Positions 1 to 7,195 of a stretch of DNA of 33,731 nucleotides are shown piece by piece. The translations under genes were made by a program, and so were the position numbers. Positions within the stretch are counted from its first letter, which is position 1, and each line of letters begins with the position of its first letter. The notes under the pieces were generated by a model. That model saw only the letters and a program-made list of their open reading frames with translations. It did no database searches and had not been told where the DNA came from. The stretch comes from Chthoniobacteraceae bacterium (lineage in GTDB: Bacteria > Verrucomicrobiota > Verrucomicrobiia > Chthoniobacterales > Chthoniobacteraceae): NCBI GenBank assembly GCA_947476045.1, contig CANJNZ010000051.1, positions 1-33,731 on the forward strand. The letters run 5' to 3'.

Positions 1-81
1 CGCTGCACAGAACTTTGCAACTTCTGAGTGTCCATCCATTTGAGAAAATGCCTCTCCATGAACTACTTGCAAAACATGACT

Positions 82-249
82 TCAACCCTTTGACACCGCA
101 AGATTGCAACCAATTACTACTGTGGTAGTTACTGCCGGACACTCGTGGTCCTTGGTATGAATGTTGTAATAGCGCACATACTCAATGCGAGCCAGCGCGA
201 GCATCGTGATAAGCCCAGTGGCAGCAGTTACCTTTAGACGCGTTTTCAT
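82..249 (-). CDS. Small hypothetical peptide (55 aa), possibly interrupted
   Basis: Not recognised. An ATG at 249 opens a 55-codon frame. Its N-terminus (MKTRLKVTAATGLITMLALA) looks like a short signal or membrane anchor: two basic residues followed by a hydrophobic stretch. The rest has two cysteines (C37, C48). The frame ends at TGA (82-84), but the same frame stays open for 27 more codons to the window edge, so this may be a longer gene broken by a stop, or two separate pieces. No clear ribosome binding site precedes the ATG. It lies 41 bases downstream of the stop of the next minus-strand gene, so co-transcription is possible. Confidence 0.3.
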   Translation of the reverse strand: MKTRLKVTAATGLITMLALARIEYVRYYNIHTKDHECPAVTTTVVIGCNLAVSKG

Positions 250-290
250 GGGATGGTAGATGCGAGCGCAAAAGCACCAGTGGGGATTCT

Positions 291-635
291 TCAGTCGGGG
301 CTGTGCATGCCGGTATGACGCACCGACAATGCCGACACGGTGCCGAAGATAGCGAGGCAGACTAGGATTCCGAGAATGATGAGACCAAACGCAACAACTG
401 GTTTTTCCTTCGCTGCCTCAATCCGTGAGCGGTGCTCCGAGATGCGCGCCCATATTTGCCATGCCGCTGGCAGCAGAAGCAGTAGAAAGCCGTAGCTGTG
501 AAGGAGGTTGGCAAGTGTCTGCTCCGCAGGTGTGCCCGCGACTCTCACTAGCTTTTGAATGGTGCCAACAACCAAGGTGCAATAAAAGACGACCGCGAAT
601 TGAAACGCGGCAAGGTGGTTGATTAGGAATTGCAT
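291..635 (-). CDS. Hypothetical membrane protein, three predicted TM helices
   Basis: Not recognised as a named family. The frame is open further upstream, but that part is antisense to pyruvate kinase. The ATG at 635 gives a clean 114-residue membrane protein starting MQFLINHLAAF. Hydrophobic segments lie at about residues 9-27, 44-64 and 80-102. A short basic/acidic loop (SEHRSRIEAAKEK) lies between the second and third, and a polar tail follows the third. It is divergent from pyruvate kinase with 115 bases between the starts. No catalytic motif is visible. No strong ribosome binding site is seen, so the start rests on the protein's composition. Confidence 0.5.
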   Translation of the reverse strand: MQFLINHLAAFQFAVVFYCTLVVGTIQKLVRVAGTPAEQTLANLLHSYGFLLLLLPAAWQIWARISEHRSRIEAAKEKPVVAFGLIILGILVCLAIFGTVSALSVRHTGMHSPD

Positions 636-750
636 GGGGTTCGCGTGAGAGAATGGATGGGAGCGGGGATTTTCCGTATGGTCAAGGCGTTCCCCGACGA
701 GAAACGGTGTGGACTTTCGCCCGCTGTTTGGGGCAGGGTGCGGGTGCGGT

Positions 751-2154
751 ATGAGGAAAACAAAAATCATCGCCACACTCGGGCCGGCGACGGAAGGGCT
801 CGGGAGCATACAGGGGTTAATTACGGCGGGGGTGGATTGCTTTCGCCTGAATATGAGCCATGCGGCGCATGATTGGGTGCGGGTGACGGTGCCGCGCATC
901 CGCTCGGCGGCGCGTGAACTGGGGCGGATGGTGGCCATTTTAATGGATACGCAGGGGCCGGCGATCCGGACGGGGGATTTGCCGGCGAAGCTGGTGCTGA
1001 AGCCGGGGGATGTGTTTGAGTTCACGGTGCGGGGGGAGCGGAGTGAGGAGGCGTTTAGTGTGGATGTGAATTACGACGGACTGGTGGAGGATATCGCGGT
1101 GGGTGATACGGTGCTGGTAGATAATGGGGTGATTCACATGCGGGTGCTGTCCAAAGCGGGGAACAAGCTGCGCTGTGAGGTGCTGACGGAGGGGGTGATG
1201 GGTTCGCGTCGGCACATCAATCTGCCGGGGGTGAAGGTGAATCTCCCGCCGCTGACGGAGAAGGATTTGGCGGATGTGGAGCTGGGGGCGGAGTTGGGGG
1301 TGGATTTTGTGGCGCTGAGTTTTTGCCGGGAGCCGGGGGATGTGGAGGTGCTCCGCAAGGTGCTGGGCGAGCACGGGAGCACGGCGCGCATCGTGGCGAA
1401 GATCGAGGACCAGCTCGCGGTGAAGAATATCGTGGGGATTATCGAGACGGCGGATGTGATCATGGTGGCGCGGGGGGATCTGGGCATCGAGTGTCCGATG
1501 GAGGATTTGCCAATCATCCAGCGGCGGATCGTGAAGCGGTGCATCGAACACGGGCGGCCCGTGATCGTGGCGACGCACATGCTGGAGAGTATGATCGTGA
1601 ATCCCATCCCGACGCGCGCGGAGGTGACGGATGTGGCGAACGCGGTGTTTGAGCAGGCAGATGCGATCATGCTCAGTGGCGAGACTGCGGCAGGGAAATA
1701 CCCGGTGAAGTGCGTGGACGTGCTCAACCGCATCGCCCTGCGCATCGAGCACAGCGGCGGGCTGGGCTTTGCGGAACATGCGCAACTCGACAACGACCGA
1801 GAGAAGACTGTGCGCAGCGCCGTCGTGCTCGCGAACAGCGTGCCCGACGCGAAGATCGTGATTTTCACCCGGCGCGGCGGGATGGCCGCCTATGTGGCCG
1901 GGCAGCGCCCGAACTACGCGGACATCTTCGCCTTTGCACCGACGTGGGAGCTGTGCCGCAAGCTGGCGCTGCTCCGAGGCGTGCAGCCGATCTATCTGCC
2001 GTTCGACGTGACGCCCGAGCGCACGCTGGCGACGGCGGAGAAGCATCTCATCGAACGCAAACTCGTGAGCAGCGGCGACCATCTCGTGGTGGTGAGCGAT
2101 ATTTTCGCAGGCGAGGATCGCTTCGACAGCATCCAGCTCCGCCGCGTGCCGTAG
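751..2154 (+). CDS. pyk: Pyruvate kinase
   Basis: Cytoplasmic glycolytic enzyme converting phosphoenolpyruvate and ADP to pyruvate and ATP. The ATG at 751 gives MRKTKIIATLGPATEG, the usual N-terminus; upstream in-frame starts would add 14 unconserved residues. The product has 467 residues, normal for bacterial type. Visible landmarks: FRLNMSH (31-37) with the substrate-binding Arg; MDTQGPAIRTG (65-75) at the start of the B domain; AKIED with catalytic Lys217; MVARGDLGIE (238-247); and the long MLES...PTRAEVTDVANAVF...MLSGETAAGKYPV block (277-319). The C-terminal regulatory domain fills about 350-467. The recombinase gene follows within about 20-45 bases, so the two may share a transcript. The first half uses more G-ending Leu and Gly codons than the second half. 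Confidence 0.97.
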   Translation: MRKTKIIATLGPATEGLGSIQGLITAGVDCFRLNMSHAAHDWVRVTVPRIRSAARELGRMVAILMDTQGPAIRTGDLPAKLVLKPGDVFEFTVRGERSEEAFSVDVNYDGLVEDIAVGDTVLVDNGVIHMRVLSKAGNKLRCEVLTEGVMGSRRHINLPGVKVNLPPLTEKDLADVELGAELGVDFVALSFCREPGDVEVLRKVLGEHGSTARIVAKIEDQLAVKNIVGIIETADVIMVARGDLGIECPMEDLPIIQRRIVKRCIEHGRPVIVATHMLESMIVNPIPTRAEVTDVANAVFEQADAIMLSGETAAGKYPVKCVDVLNRIALRIEHSGGLGFAEHAQLDNDREKTVRSAVVLANSVPDAKIVIFTRRGGMAAYVAGQRPNYADIFAFAPTWELCRKLALLRGVQPIYLPFDVTPERTLATAEKHLIERKLVSSGDHLVVVSDIFAGEDRFDSIQLRRVP

Positions 2155-2172
2155 GCGGGAAGTGCTCGCTTC

Positions 2173-3090
2173 GTGGTGCGGAGGAAAATACAAACGCGCG
2201 TGCCTGCGAAAGACCGATTCACCGAGCAATTCCTCGAACACCTCGAAGTGGAGCGCAATGTCTCGCGCCTCACGCTGCGCAATTACCGGCAGGCGCTGCG
2301 GGAGTTTCGCGAGGCGGGGCCGGAGCGCGCGTGGCGGGAGTTGAGGGCGGATGATTTCCGGCGGTATCTTTTCGAACGGATGAAGGCGGGACTGGCCAAA
2401 CCGACGATCCGGCTGCACTTCGCGGCGCTGCGCACTTTCTACCGCTATCTCGTGGAGCGACACGGCTTGCAGGACAACCCGCTCAAACAAGTGCAGCTCC
2501 CGAAGCTGGACAAGAAATTGCCCGTCGTGCTCACGGCGAAGCAAATCGGCACGTTGCTCGCCGCGCCGATGGCGATGGTGAAAAGCGACAAGGCCCCGAA
2601 GTGGATGCCGCAGCGGGACGCGGCGATTTTGGAGCTGTTCTATAGCAGCGGCCTGCGTCTCTCGGAGCTGGCGTCGCTGGAAGTGCGGGACGTGGATACT
2701 TTCAGCGAGAGCGTGCGTGTTTTGGGAAAGGGACGGAAGGAGCGCATCGTGCCCGTCGGCGCGCCCGCGCTGGAGGCGATTCAGAAATACCGGCAGGCCG
2801 CAGGCGTCCACGCGGGACCGTTGTTTATAAATAAGAGCCGCCGACGGCTGAGCATGCGCTCTGTGTGGCTTTCGCTGAAACGCTACCTCGCTTTCGCCGA
2901 AATCCCGCAAAACATCTCCCCGCACAAGCTGCGGCACAGCTTTGCAACGCATCTGCTCGACGCGGGAGCCGACCTCCGCAGCGTGCAGACACTCCTTGGC
3001 CACGCGTCGCTTTCGACCACACAGATTTATACGCATGTGAGCGTAGAGCGTTTGAAAAAAGCCTACGACGACGCACATCCGCGCGCCTAG
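2173..3090 (+). CDS. xerC: Tyrosine recombinase XerC
   Basis: Site-specific recombinase of the Xer type, which with XerD resolves chromosome dimers at dif. The N-terminal SAM-like core-binding domain covers about residues 12-100 (FTEQFLEHLEVERNVS..TLRNYRQAL). The catalytic domain follows with all six active-site residues visible: R162 (SSGLRLSEL), K186 (LGKGRKER), H251 and R254 (SPHKLRHSFATHLLD), H277 (LLGHASLSTTQIYTH) and nucleophile Y286. The C-terminus YDDAHPRA resembles XerC more than XerD. The product is 305 aa from GTG 2173; an in-frame GTG at 2200 gives 296 aa and has GGAGG at 2180-2184, 15 bases upstream, so the start is uncertain. There is no att site, cargo or transposase nearby, which argues for a housekeeping role rather than an integrase. 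Confidence 0.93.
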   Translation: MVRRKIQTRVPAKDRFTEQFLEHLEVERNVSRLTLRNYRQALREFREAGPERAWRELRADDFRRYLFERMKAGLAKPTIRLHFAALRTFYRYLVERHGLQDNPLKQVQLPKLDKKLPVVLTAKQIGTLLAAPMAMVKSDKAPKWMPQRDAAILELFYSSGLRLSELASLEVRDVDTFSESVRVLGKGRKERIVPVGAPALEAIQKYRQAAGVHAGPLFINKSRRRLSMRSVWLSLKRYLAFAEIPQNISPHKLRHSFATHLLDAGADLRSVQTLLGHASLSTTQIYTHVSVERLKKAYDDAHPRA

Positions 3091-3122
3091 ACTTCGCACC
3101 CCGCCGGACGCCCGGAAAATAG

Positions 3123-3142
3123 TTTGTGAAATTTTTCACAAA
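3123..3142. promoter_or_regulatory. Perfect CRP/FNR-type palindrome upstream of the atp operon
   Basis: Two 9-base arms (TTTGTGAAA and TTTCACAAA) are separated by TT. The core, 3125-3140, is exactly TGTGA-N6-TCACA, the consensus recognised by CRP-type members of the CRP/FNR family. It lies 33 bases after xerC and about 130 bases before atpB. As an RNA hairpin it would be AT-rich with no following U-tract, so a DNA operator is the better reading. No regulator gene is in the window. Confidence 0.5.
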
Positions 3143-3264
3143 GGGCTTGCCATGACACCGCCGTCACGCTTTTGTCGCCGTCCGCTTCGCTCGGAAAGGG
3201 TGGTGAAAACCGTTCTTTCCTCTCCTCTTTGCAAGCCAGCCCGCCAAGGCTGTGAATTGTTTTT

Positions 3265-3268
3265 GGAG
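3265..3268 (+). promoter_or_regulatory. Shine-Dalgarno site supporting the GTG start of atpB
   Basis: GGAG lies five bases before GTG 3274. The in-frame ATG at 3295 has only a weak GGAAA four bases away. This favours the longer product and is one of the few good Shine-Dalgarno sites in the window. Confidence 0.5.
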
Positions 3269-3273
3269 ACCGA

Positions 3274-4296
3274 GTGTCGCCCGATTTTCGGAAAATGATC
3301 GCCCTTCTACATCGCTGTTCGACTTCCGCCGCCACCACGGCGCGCATCCTCGCGCTCATCGTGGCCGCGTTCTCATTCCTTGCCCTGCCGTTGCGTGCGA
3401 CCGAAGAAAAACACGATGCTGCAGCTCCCGCCGCGCATGGAGCCGCCCACTCTGCAGGTGCGGAAGAACATCACGGCCTGACTCCCGATGCGCCGAAGCT
3501 CAGTGGATTTATCAACAGCTCGATGTTGGTGACGTGGATCGTCGCAGCGGGCATCATCATCCTCGCGCAACGCGCTACTCGCAAAATCCGAGCAAACGCC
3601 GAAGCCGTCTATGAAGCGCCGACTGGCGCGCAGAATTTCTGGGAGTTTCTGGTCGAAGGGCTCAGCAACTTCCTCGAAGAAATCATCGGACGCGACCTCG
3701 CAAAGAAGACCTTTTGGTTCTTCGCCACCGTCTTCATTTTCATCCTGTTCACGAACTGGTTCGGCCTCCTTCCCGGCGTCGGCACCATCGGATGGGGAAC
3801 TCCGGATGCAAACGGCGTGCTCACTCATATTACGACCCCGCTTTTCCGTGGCGGCAATGCCGACCTGAACATGACGTTCGCCATTTCCAGCATCTTCTTT
3901 GTGATGTGGGTCGTCTGGGCGCTTCAGTTCAATGGACCAGTCGGTTTTGTGAAGCATCTCTTTGCGCCAAAAGGCGAATCACAGGGCGGCATGAAAGTGA
4001 TGCTCATCGTGGTTTTCCTCGCCGTTGGCGTGTTGGAGGTCATCTCCATCGCCTTCCGTCCAGTTTCACTGAGCTTCCGTCTTTTCGGCAACATTTTTGC
4101 TGGTGAAAACCTGCTAGAATCCATGCAGCAGGTCATTCCGGCGCTCGGTTGGCTGGTGCCGCTGCCTTTCTATTTCATGGAGCTACTCGTCGGCCTCGTT
4201 CAGGCGCTTGTGTTCATGCTCCTGACCGCAGTTTTTACACTCCTCATCTGCTCGCATGATGAGGAACACCACGAGGAGGGCCACGCCCACCACTAA
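3274..4296 (+). CDS. atpB: ATP synthase Fo subunit a
   Basis: Membrane stator subunit that forms the proton half-channels against the c-ring. The signature SLSFRLFGNIFAGENLL carries the essential Arg at residue 269 (equivalent to E. coli R210) and Glu278 (E219 equivalent). The last helix FMELLVGLVQALVFMLL has Gln310 (Q252 equivalent) and Glu303 at the E. coli H245 position. Hydrophobic segments lie at about 24-42, 80-98, 146-168, 200-220, 241-260 and 290-325. With 340 residues it is longer than E. coli subunit a. The extra length is an N-terminal segment rich in His, Ala and Glu (about 43-70), plus a His/Glu tail (HDEEHHEEGHAHH). It is the first gene of the atp operon; no atpI is seen before it. 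Confidence 0.95.
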   Translation: MSPDFRKMIALLHRCSTSAATTARILALIVAAFSFLALPLRATEEKHDAAAPAAHGAAHSAGAEEHHGLTPDAPKLSGFINSSMLVTWIVAAGIIILAQRATRKIRANAEAVYEAPTGAQNFWEFLVEGLSNFLEEIIGRDLAKKTFWFFATVFIFILFTNWFGLLPGVGTIGWGTPDANGVLTHITTPLFRGGNADLNMTFAISSIFFVMWVVWALQFNGPVGFVKHLFAPKGESQGGMKVMLIVVFLAVGVLEVISIAFRPVSLSFRLFGNIFAGENLLESMQQVIPALGWLVPLPFYFMELLVGLVQALVFMLLTAVFTLLICSHDEEHHEEGHAHH

Positions 4297-4369
4297 AACA
4301 ATTTCGCCGATGGGACCGTCATAACGAGCGGGCGTCGGCGGGAACAACAAACAACAAGGAAAACAAACT

Positions 4370-4591
4370 ATGAGCATCATTACCACTATCGCAGAAGCGA
4401 CACTTGGCAGCGGTATCCAGGGCGGCCTCGGCGCGCTCGGCGCAGCTATCGGCGTCGGTCTCATCGGCATGAAGGCATCGGAAGCAGTCGGACGTAATCC
4501 CGGCGCAGCGACCAAAGTCCTCATTCAGTCGATTCTGAGCACCGCCTTCGCAGAAGGCATCGTGTTCTTCGCCCTCTTCTTGGGCAAGTAA
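4370..4591 (+). CDS. atpE: ATP synthase Fo subunit c
   Basis: The 73-residue proteolipid whose ring turns as ions pass. Two helices (about 16-40 and 49-71) flank the polar loop AVGRNPGAATK, with Arg42-Asn43-Pro44. The ion-binding carboxylate is Glu62 in AFAEGIVFF. The marks of sodium-binding c-rings are absent: there is no Gln 33 residues before the Glu, and the Glu is followed by Gly-Ile instead of Ser/Thr. Proton coupling is therefore inferred. AAGGA lies 9 bases upstream of the start. A strong hairpin follows the gene within 7 bases. Confidence 0.96.
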   Translation: MSIITTIAEATLGSGIQGGLGALGAAIGVGLIGMKASEAVGRNPGAATKVLIQSILSTAFAEGIVFFALFLGK

Positions 4592-4597
4592 CCTCAA

Positions 4598-4627
4598 GGC
4601 GCGGAGTCGGGCGACCGGCTCCGCGCC
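4598..4627 (+). promoter_or_regulatory. GNRA-capped hairpin between atpE and atpF
   Basis: The arms at 4598-4610 and 4615-4627 form a 13-bp GC-rich stem with a single U-G wobble (4607 with 4618). It is closed by the tetraloop GCGA (4611-4614), a GNRA loop. AGTTTTCC follows directly, so the U-tract is short. It could be a leaky terminator or an mRNA-stabilising element that raises atpE over downstream genes, as the c-ring needs many more copies than the other subunits. The structure is read from sequence; its function is inferred. Confidence 0.75.
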
Positions 4628-4651
4628 AGTTTTCCGTATCACTTTTAGAAA

Positions 4652-5206
4652 ATGACCATCCTTTCCATCCTCGCCAACGCCGCACCGGCGCCCACAGGCA
4701 ATCCGCTGGTGGACATCCCGCAGCAATTCGGCCTGAACGCATGGGGCTTCACCTGTCAGGTGATCAGCTTTTGCATCGTCGCCTTCCTGCTTCACAAATT
4801 TGCCTACCAGCCCGTCCTCGGTGCACTGGAAGCACGCCGCAAGAAAATCGAAGAAGGCCTCGCCAACGCCAAGAAGATCGAGGTTCAGCTCGCAGAAGCA
4901 AAAAAGACCTCGGAGGAACTCATCACCAAGGCCAGCGCTGATGCGAACAAGCTCATCGAAGAAGCCCGCGCCGCTGCCAAACAAGTCGCCGAGCGTGAAG
5001 GCCAGCGCGCTGTCGCTCAGGCCAATGAAATCGTCCAGAAAGCCCGCGAAGCTGGTGAAGCCGAGCAGAAGCGCCTCATGGCCGAGCTTCGCAAAGATTT
5101 GAGCCGCCTCATCGTCGAGACGACCGCAAAAGTCACCGGCAAGGTGCTCACCGCCGCCGACCAGCAGCGGATCAACGACGAGGCAACCAAGGAACTCGCC
5201 GCCTAA
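4652..5206 (+). CDS. atpF: ATP synthase Fo subunit b
   Basis: Peripheral-stalk subunit linking subunit a to the F1 head through delta. It has one N-terminal membrane helix (about residues 29-50, in GLNAWGFTCQVISFCIVAFL) followed by YQPVLGALEARRKKIEEGL, the usual transition into the stalk. A long charged Ala/Glu/Lys-rich coiled coil runs to about residue 160. The total length of 184 is slightly above the E. coli protein (156). It starts at ATG 4652 with no obvious Shine-Dalgarno sequence, downstream of the intergenic hairpin. Only one b-type gene is present, so the stalk is probably a homodimer. Confidence 0.95.
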   Translation: MTILSILANAAPAPTGNPLVDIPQQFGLNAWGFTCQVISFCIVAFLLHKFAYQPVLGALEARRKKIEEGLANAKKIEVQLAEAKKTSEELITKASADANKLIEEARAAAKQVAEREGQRAVAQANEIVQKAREAGEAEQKRLMAELRKDLSRLIVETTAKVTGKVLTAADQQRINDEATKELAA

Positions 5207-5212
5207 GAGGCC

Positions 5213-5611
5213 ATGAAGCTCACCAAAGAGTCCCGCAAAATTTCCAAAGCGCTGCTCCGCGAGAGCTTCACGAACGGCTTGCTCGACGCTGCCAAAGTGC
5301 AAAAAGTCGCAGACACCGTGATCAAGGCCAAGCCGCGCAACACGCTCGGCGTGCTCAAGGAATTTGCGCGTCTCATCCGTCTCGAAGCCGCCAAGCGCCA
5401 CGCGACCATCGAAAGCGCGCAGGAACTCGCGAGCGGCGACAAGGGAGCCATCACCAACACCATCCGCAGCAAATACGGCGCGGACGTCACCACCGAATTC
5501 AAAACCAACTCCGCGCTCCTCGGCGGACTTCGCATTCAAGTCGGCAGTAATGTGCTCGACGCCTCAGTGCGCAGCCTCCTCGACCGCCTCGCCACCGACC
5601 TCGCCGCCTAA
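5213..5611 (+). CDS. atpH: ATP synthase F1 subunit delta (short form)
   Basis: Connects the b stalk to the top of F1. The C-terminal hallmark LLGGLRIQVGSNVLDASVRSLLDRL (about residues 102-126, split here as a described region) matches the conserved L-I-G-G..I..G....D.S....L..L motif of delta/OSCP proteins. The position between atpF and atpA is canonical. At 132 residues it is about 45 shorter than the usual 175-180, and the shortfall is in the N-terminal six-helix domain that binds alpha subunits. ATG 5213 follows the atpF stop by 6 bases with GAGG between them. No upstream in-frame extension is possible without entering atpF. Confidence 0.85.
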   Translation: MKLTKESRKISKALLRESFTNGLLDAAKVQKVADTVIKAKPRNTLGVLKEFARLIRLEAAKRHATIESAQELASGDKGAITNTIRSKYGADVTTEFKTNSALLGGLRIQVGSNVLDASVRSLLDRLATDLAA

Positions 5612-5662
5612 TTTTTCGCAAAGCGAACCAACCAACTCTTAACCAATAACTCTCCACTTCGT

Positions 5663-7189
5663 ATGAGCAGCATCCTGCAAGACCTCGAATCCAAAATCTC
5701 CGGCCTCAAAACCGGAACCACAAAAACCAACGTCGGCACCGTCCGCGAAATTGGCGACGGCGTCGCCAAAATCGAAGGGCTGAGCGATGTCATGCTCAAC
5801 GAGATGCTTGAGTTTCCCGGCGGCGTCTTCGGCCTCGCTTTGAACCTCGAGGAAAACGAAGTCGGCGCAGTGCTTCTCGGCGACGACAAAGGCATCGTCG
5901 AGGGCTCCGAGGTGAAAACCACCGGCCGTCTTCTCTCCGTGCCAGTCGGCAAAGGCCTACTCGGTCGCGTGGTGAACACCATCGGCCAGCCGGTGGACGG
6001 CAAGGGACCCATCGAGGCAACCGCCCAGTATCCGGTCGAAAAAATCGCGCCCGGAATCATCAAGCGCAAATCGGTGAACCAGCCCGTGCAAACCGGCATC
6101 ATGGCGATTGACGCGATGATTCCGATTGGCCGCGGACAGCGCGAGTTGATCATCGGCGACCGTGCGACTGGCAAGACCACCATCGCCATTGACACGATCA
6201 TCAACAACGCCCGCATCAACAAAGCCAACGAAGGCAAAGCGGGTTTCCGTCCTCTTTACTCCATTTACGTCGCCATCGGCCAGAAGCAGTCGAACGTCGC
6301 GCGCAACCTCGCCGTTCTCGAAGAAACCGGCGCGCTGCCCTACACGATCATCGTCGTCGCCACGGCATCCGACACCGCTTCCAACCAATACCTCGCGCCG
6401 TTCGCCGGTGCTTCGATTGGCGAATGGTTCATGGATAATGGCATGGACGCGCTGATCGTGTTCGACGATCTTTCCAAGCACGCCGTTGCCTACCGTCAAG
6501 TTTCGCTGCTCCTCAAGCGTCCTTCGGGTCGTGAGGCATATCCGGGCGACGTGTTCTATCTCCACAGCCGCCTGCTCGAACGCAGCGCCCGTGTGAATGA
6601 ACAAAGCGGCAACGGCTCGCTCACCGCGCTCCCGATCATCGAGACGCAAGCGGGCGACGTTTCGGCCTACATCCCGACGAACGTCATCTCCATCACGGAC
6701 GGTCAGATCTACCTCGAAACCGACCTCTTTTACCAAGGCATCCGCCCCGCAGTTTCGGTGGGTCTGTCGGTCAGCCGCGTAGGTTCGTCCGCGCAGGTGA
6801 AAGCGATGAAGCAGGTCGCTGGAAAAATCAAAGGCATGTTGGCGCAGTATCGCGAACTTGCGGCATTCGCGCAGTTCGGCAGCGACCTCGACGCCGCCAC
6901 CAAGGCGCTGCTCGACCGCGGCCAGCGCATCGTCGAAATCTTCAAGCAACAGCAATACAACCCACTGCCCGTCGAGCTTCAGTGCGCGACGCTTTGGGCG
7001 GTGATGAACAACCATTACGACGACGTCGCCGTGGACAAGGTGAAGGACTTCCAGATGAAGTTCCAAGACTACCTCTCCACGCGCAAGGACGCCGTCCTTC
7101 AAATGCTCCGCGACAAGCCGGAAATCAGCGACGCCGTCGCTGCCGCGCTCAAAGAAGCCGTCACGGAATTCAAGCAGAGCTACCGCTAA
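5663..7189 (+). CDS. atpA: ATP synthase F1 subunit alpha
   Basis: Non-catalytic nucleotide-binding subunit of the F1 hexamer. The 508-residue length is typical. The N-terminal beta-barrel domain covers about 1-95. The P-loop GDRATGKT is at 165-172, preceded by [42 protein letters not shown] (described by position, 267-296) belongs to the nucleotide-binding core. The motif [13 protein letters not shown] (366-378) carries Arg372, the arginine finger that acts in the neighbouring beta site. The helical C-terminal domain ends with FKQSYR. The 51-base leader before ATG 5663 is strikingly G-poor with no Shine-Dalgarno match. Confidence 0.98.
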   Translation: MSSILQDLESKISGLKTGTTKTNVGTVREIGDGVAKIEGLSDVMLNEMLEFPGGVFGLALNLEENEVGAVLLGDDKGIVEGSEVKTTGRLLSVPVGKGLLGRVVNTIGQPVDGKGPIEATAQYPVEKIAPGIIKRKSVNQPVQTGIMAIDAMIPIGRGQRELIIGDRATGKTTIAIDTIINNARINKANEGKAGFRPLYSIYVAIGQKQSNVARNLAVLEETGALPYTIIVVATASDTASNQYLAPFAGASIGEWFMDNGMDALIVFDDLSKHAVAYRQVSLLLKRPSGREAYPGDVFYLHSRLLERSARVNEQSGNGSLTALPIIETQAGDVSAYIPTNVISITDGQIYLETDLFYQGIRPAVSVGLSVSRVGSSAQVKAMKQVAGKIKGMLAQYRELAAFAQFGSDLDAATKALLDRGQRIVEIFKQQQYNPLPVELQCATLWAVMNNHYDDVAVDKVKDFQMKFQDYLSTRKDAVLQMLRDKPEISDAVAAALKEAVTEFKQSYR

Positions 7190-7195
7190 ACGAAC

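Noticed and set aside
82-84. Selenocysteine codon at the TGA of the left-edge ORF
   Set aside because: No SECIS-like hairpin or selenoprotein family is evident, and the downstream open run is short.
2173-3090. Integrase of a mobile element or integron
   Set aside because: The sequence is XerC-like (short, ending HPRA); there are no att repeats, cargo genes or integron-specific insert.
940-3099. A 719-codon open frame on the minus strand
   Set aside because: It runs antisense through pyk and xerC, both with complete family motifs. Its product is rich in His, Arg and Leu in the manner of antisense high-GC frames.
3123-3142. Intrinsic terminator of xerC
   Set aside because: The stem is AT-rich with a 2-base centre and is followed by GGGC, not a T-run.
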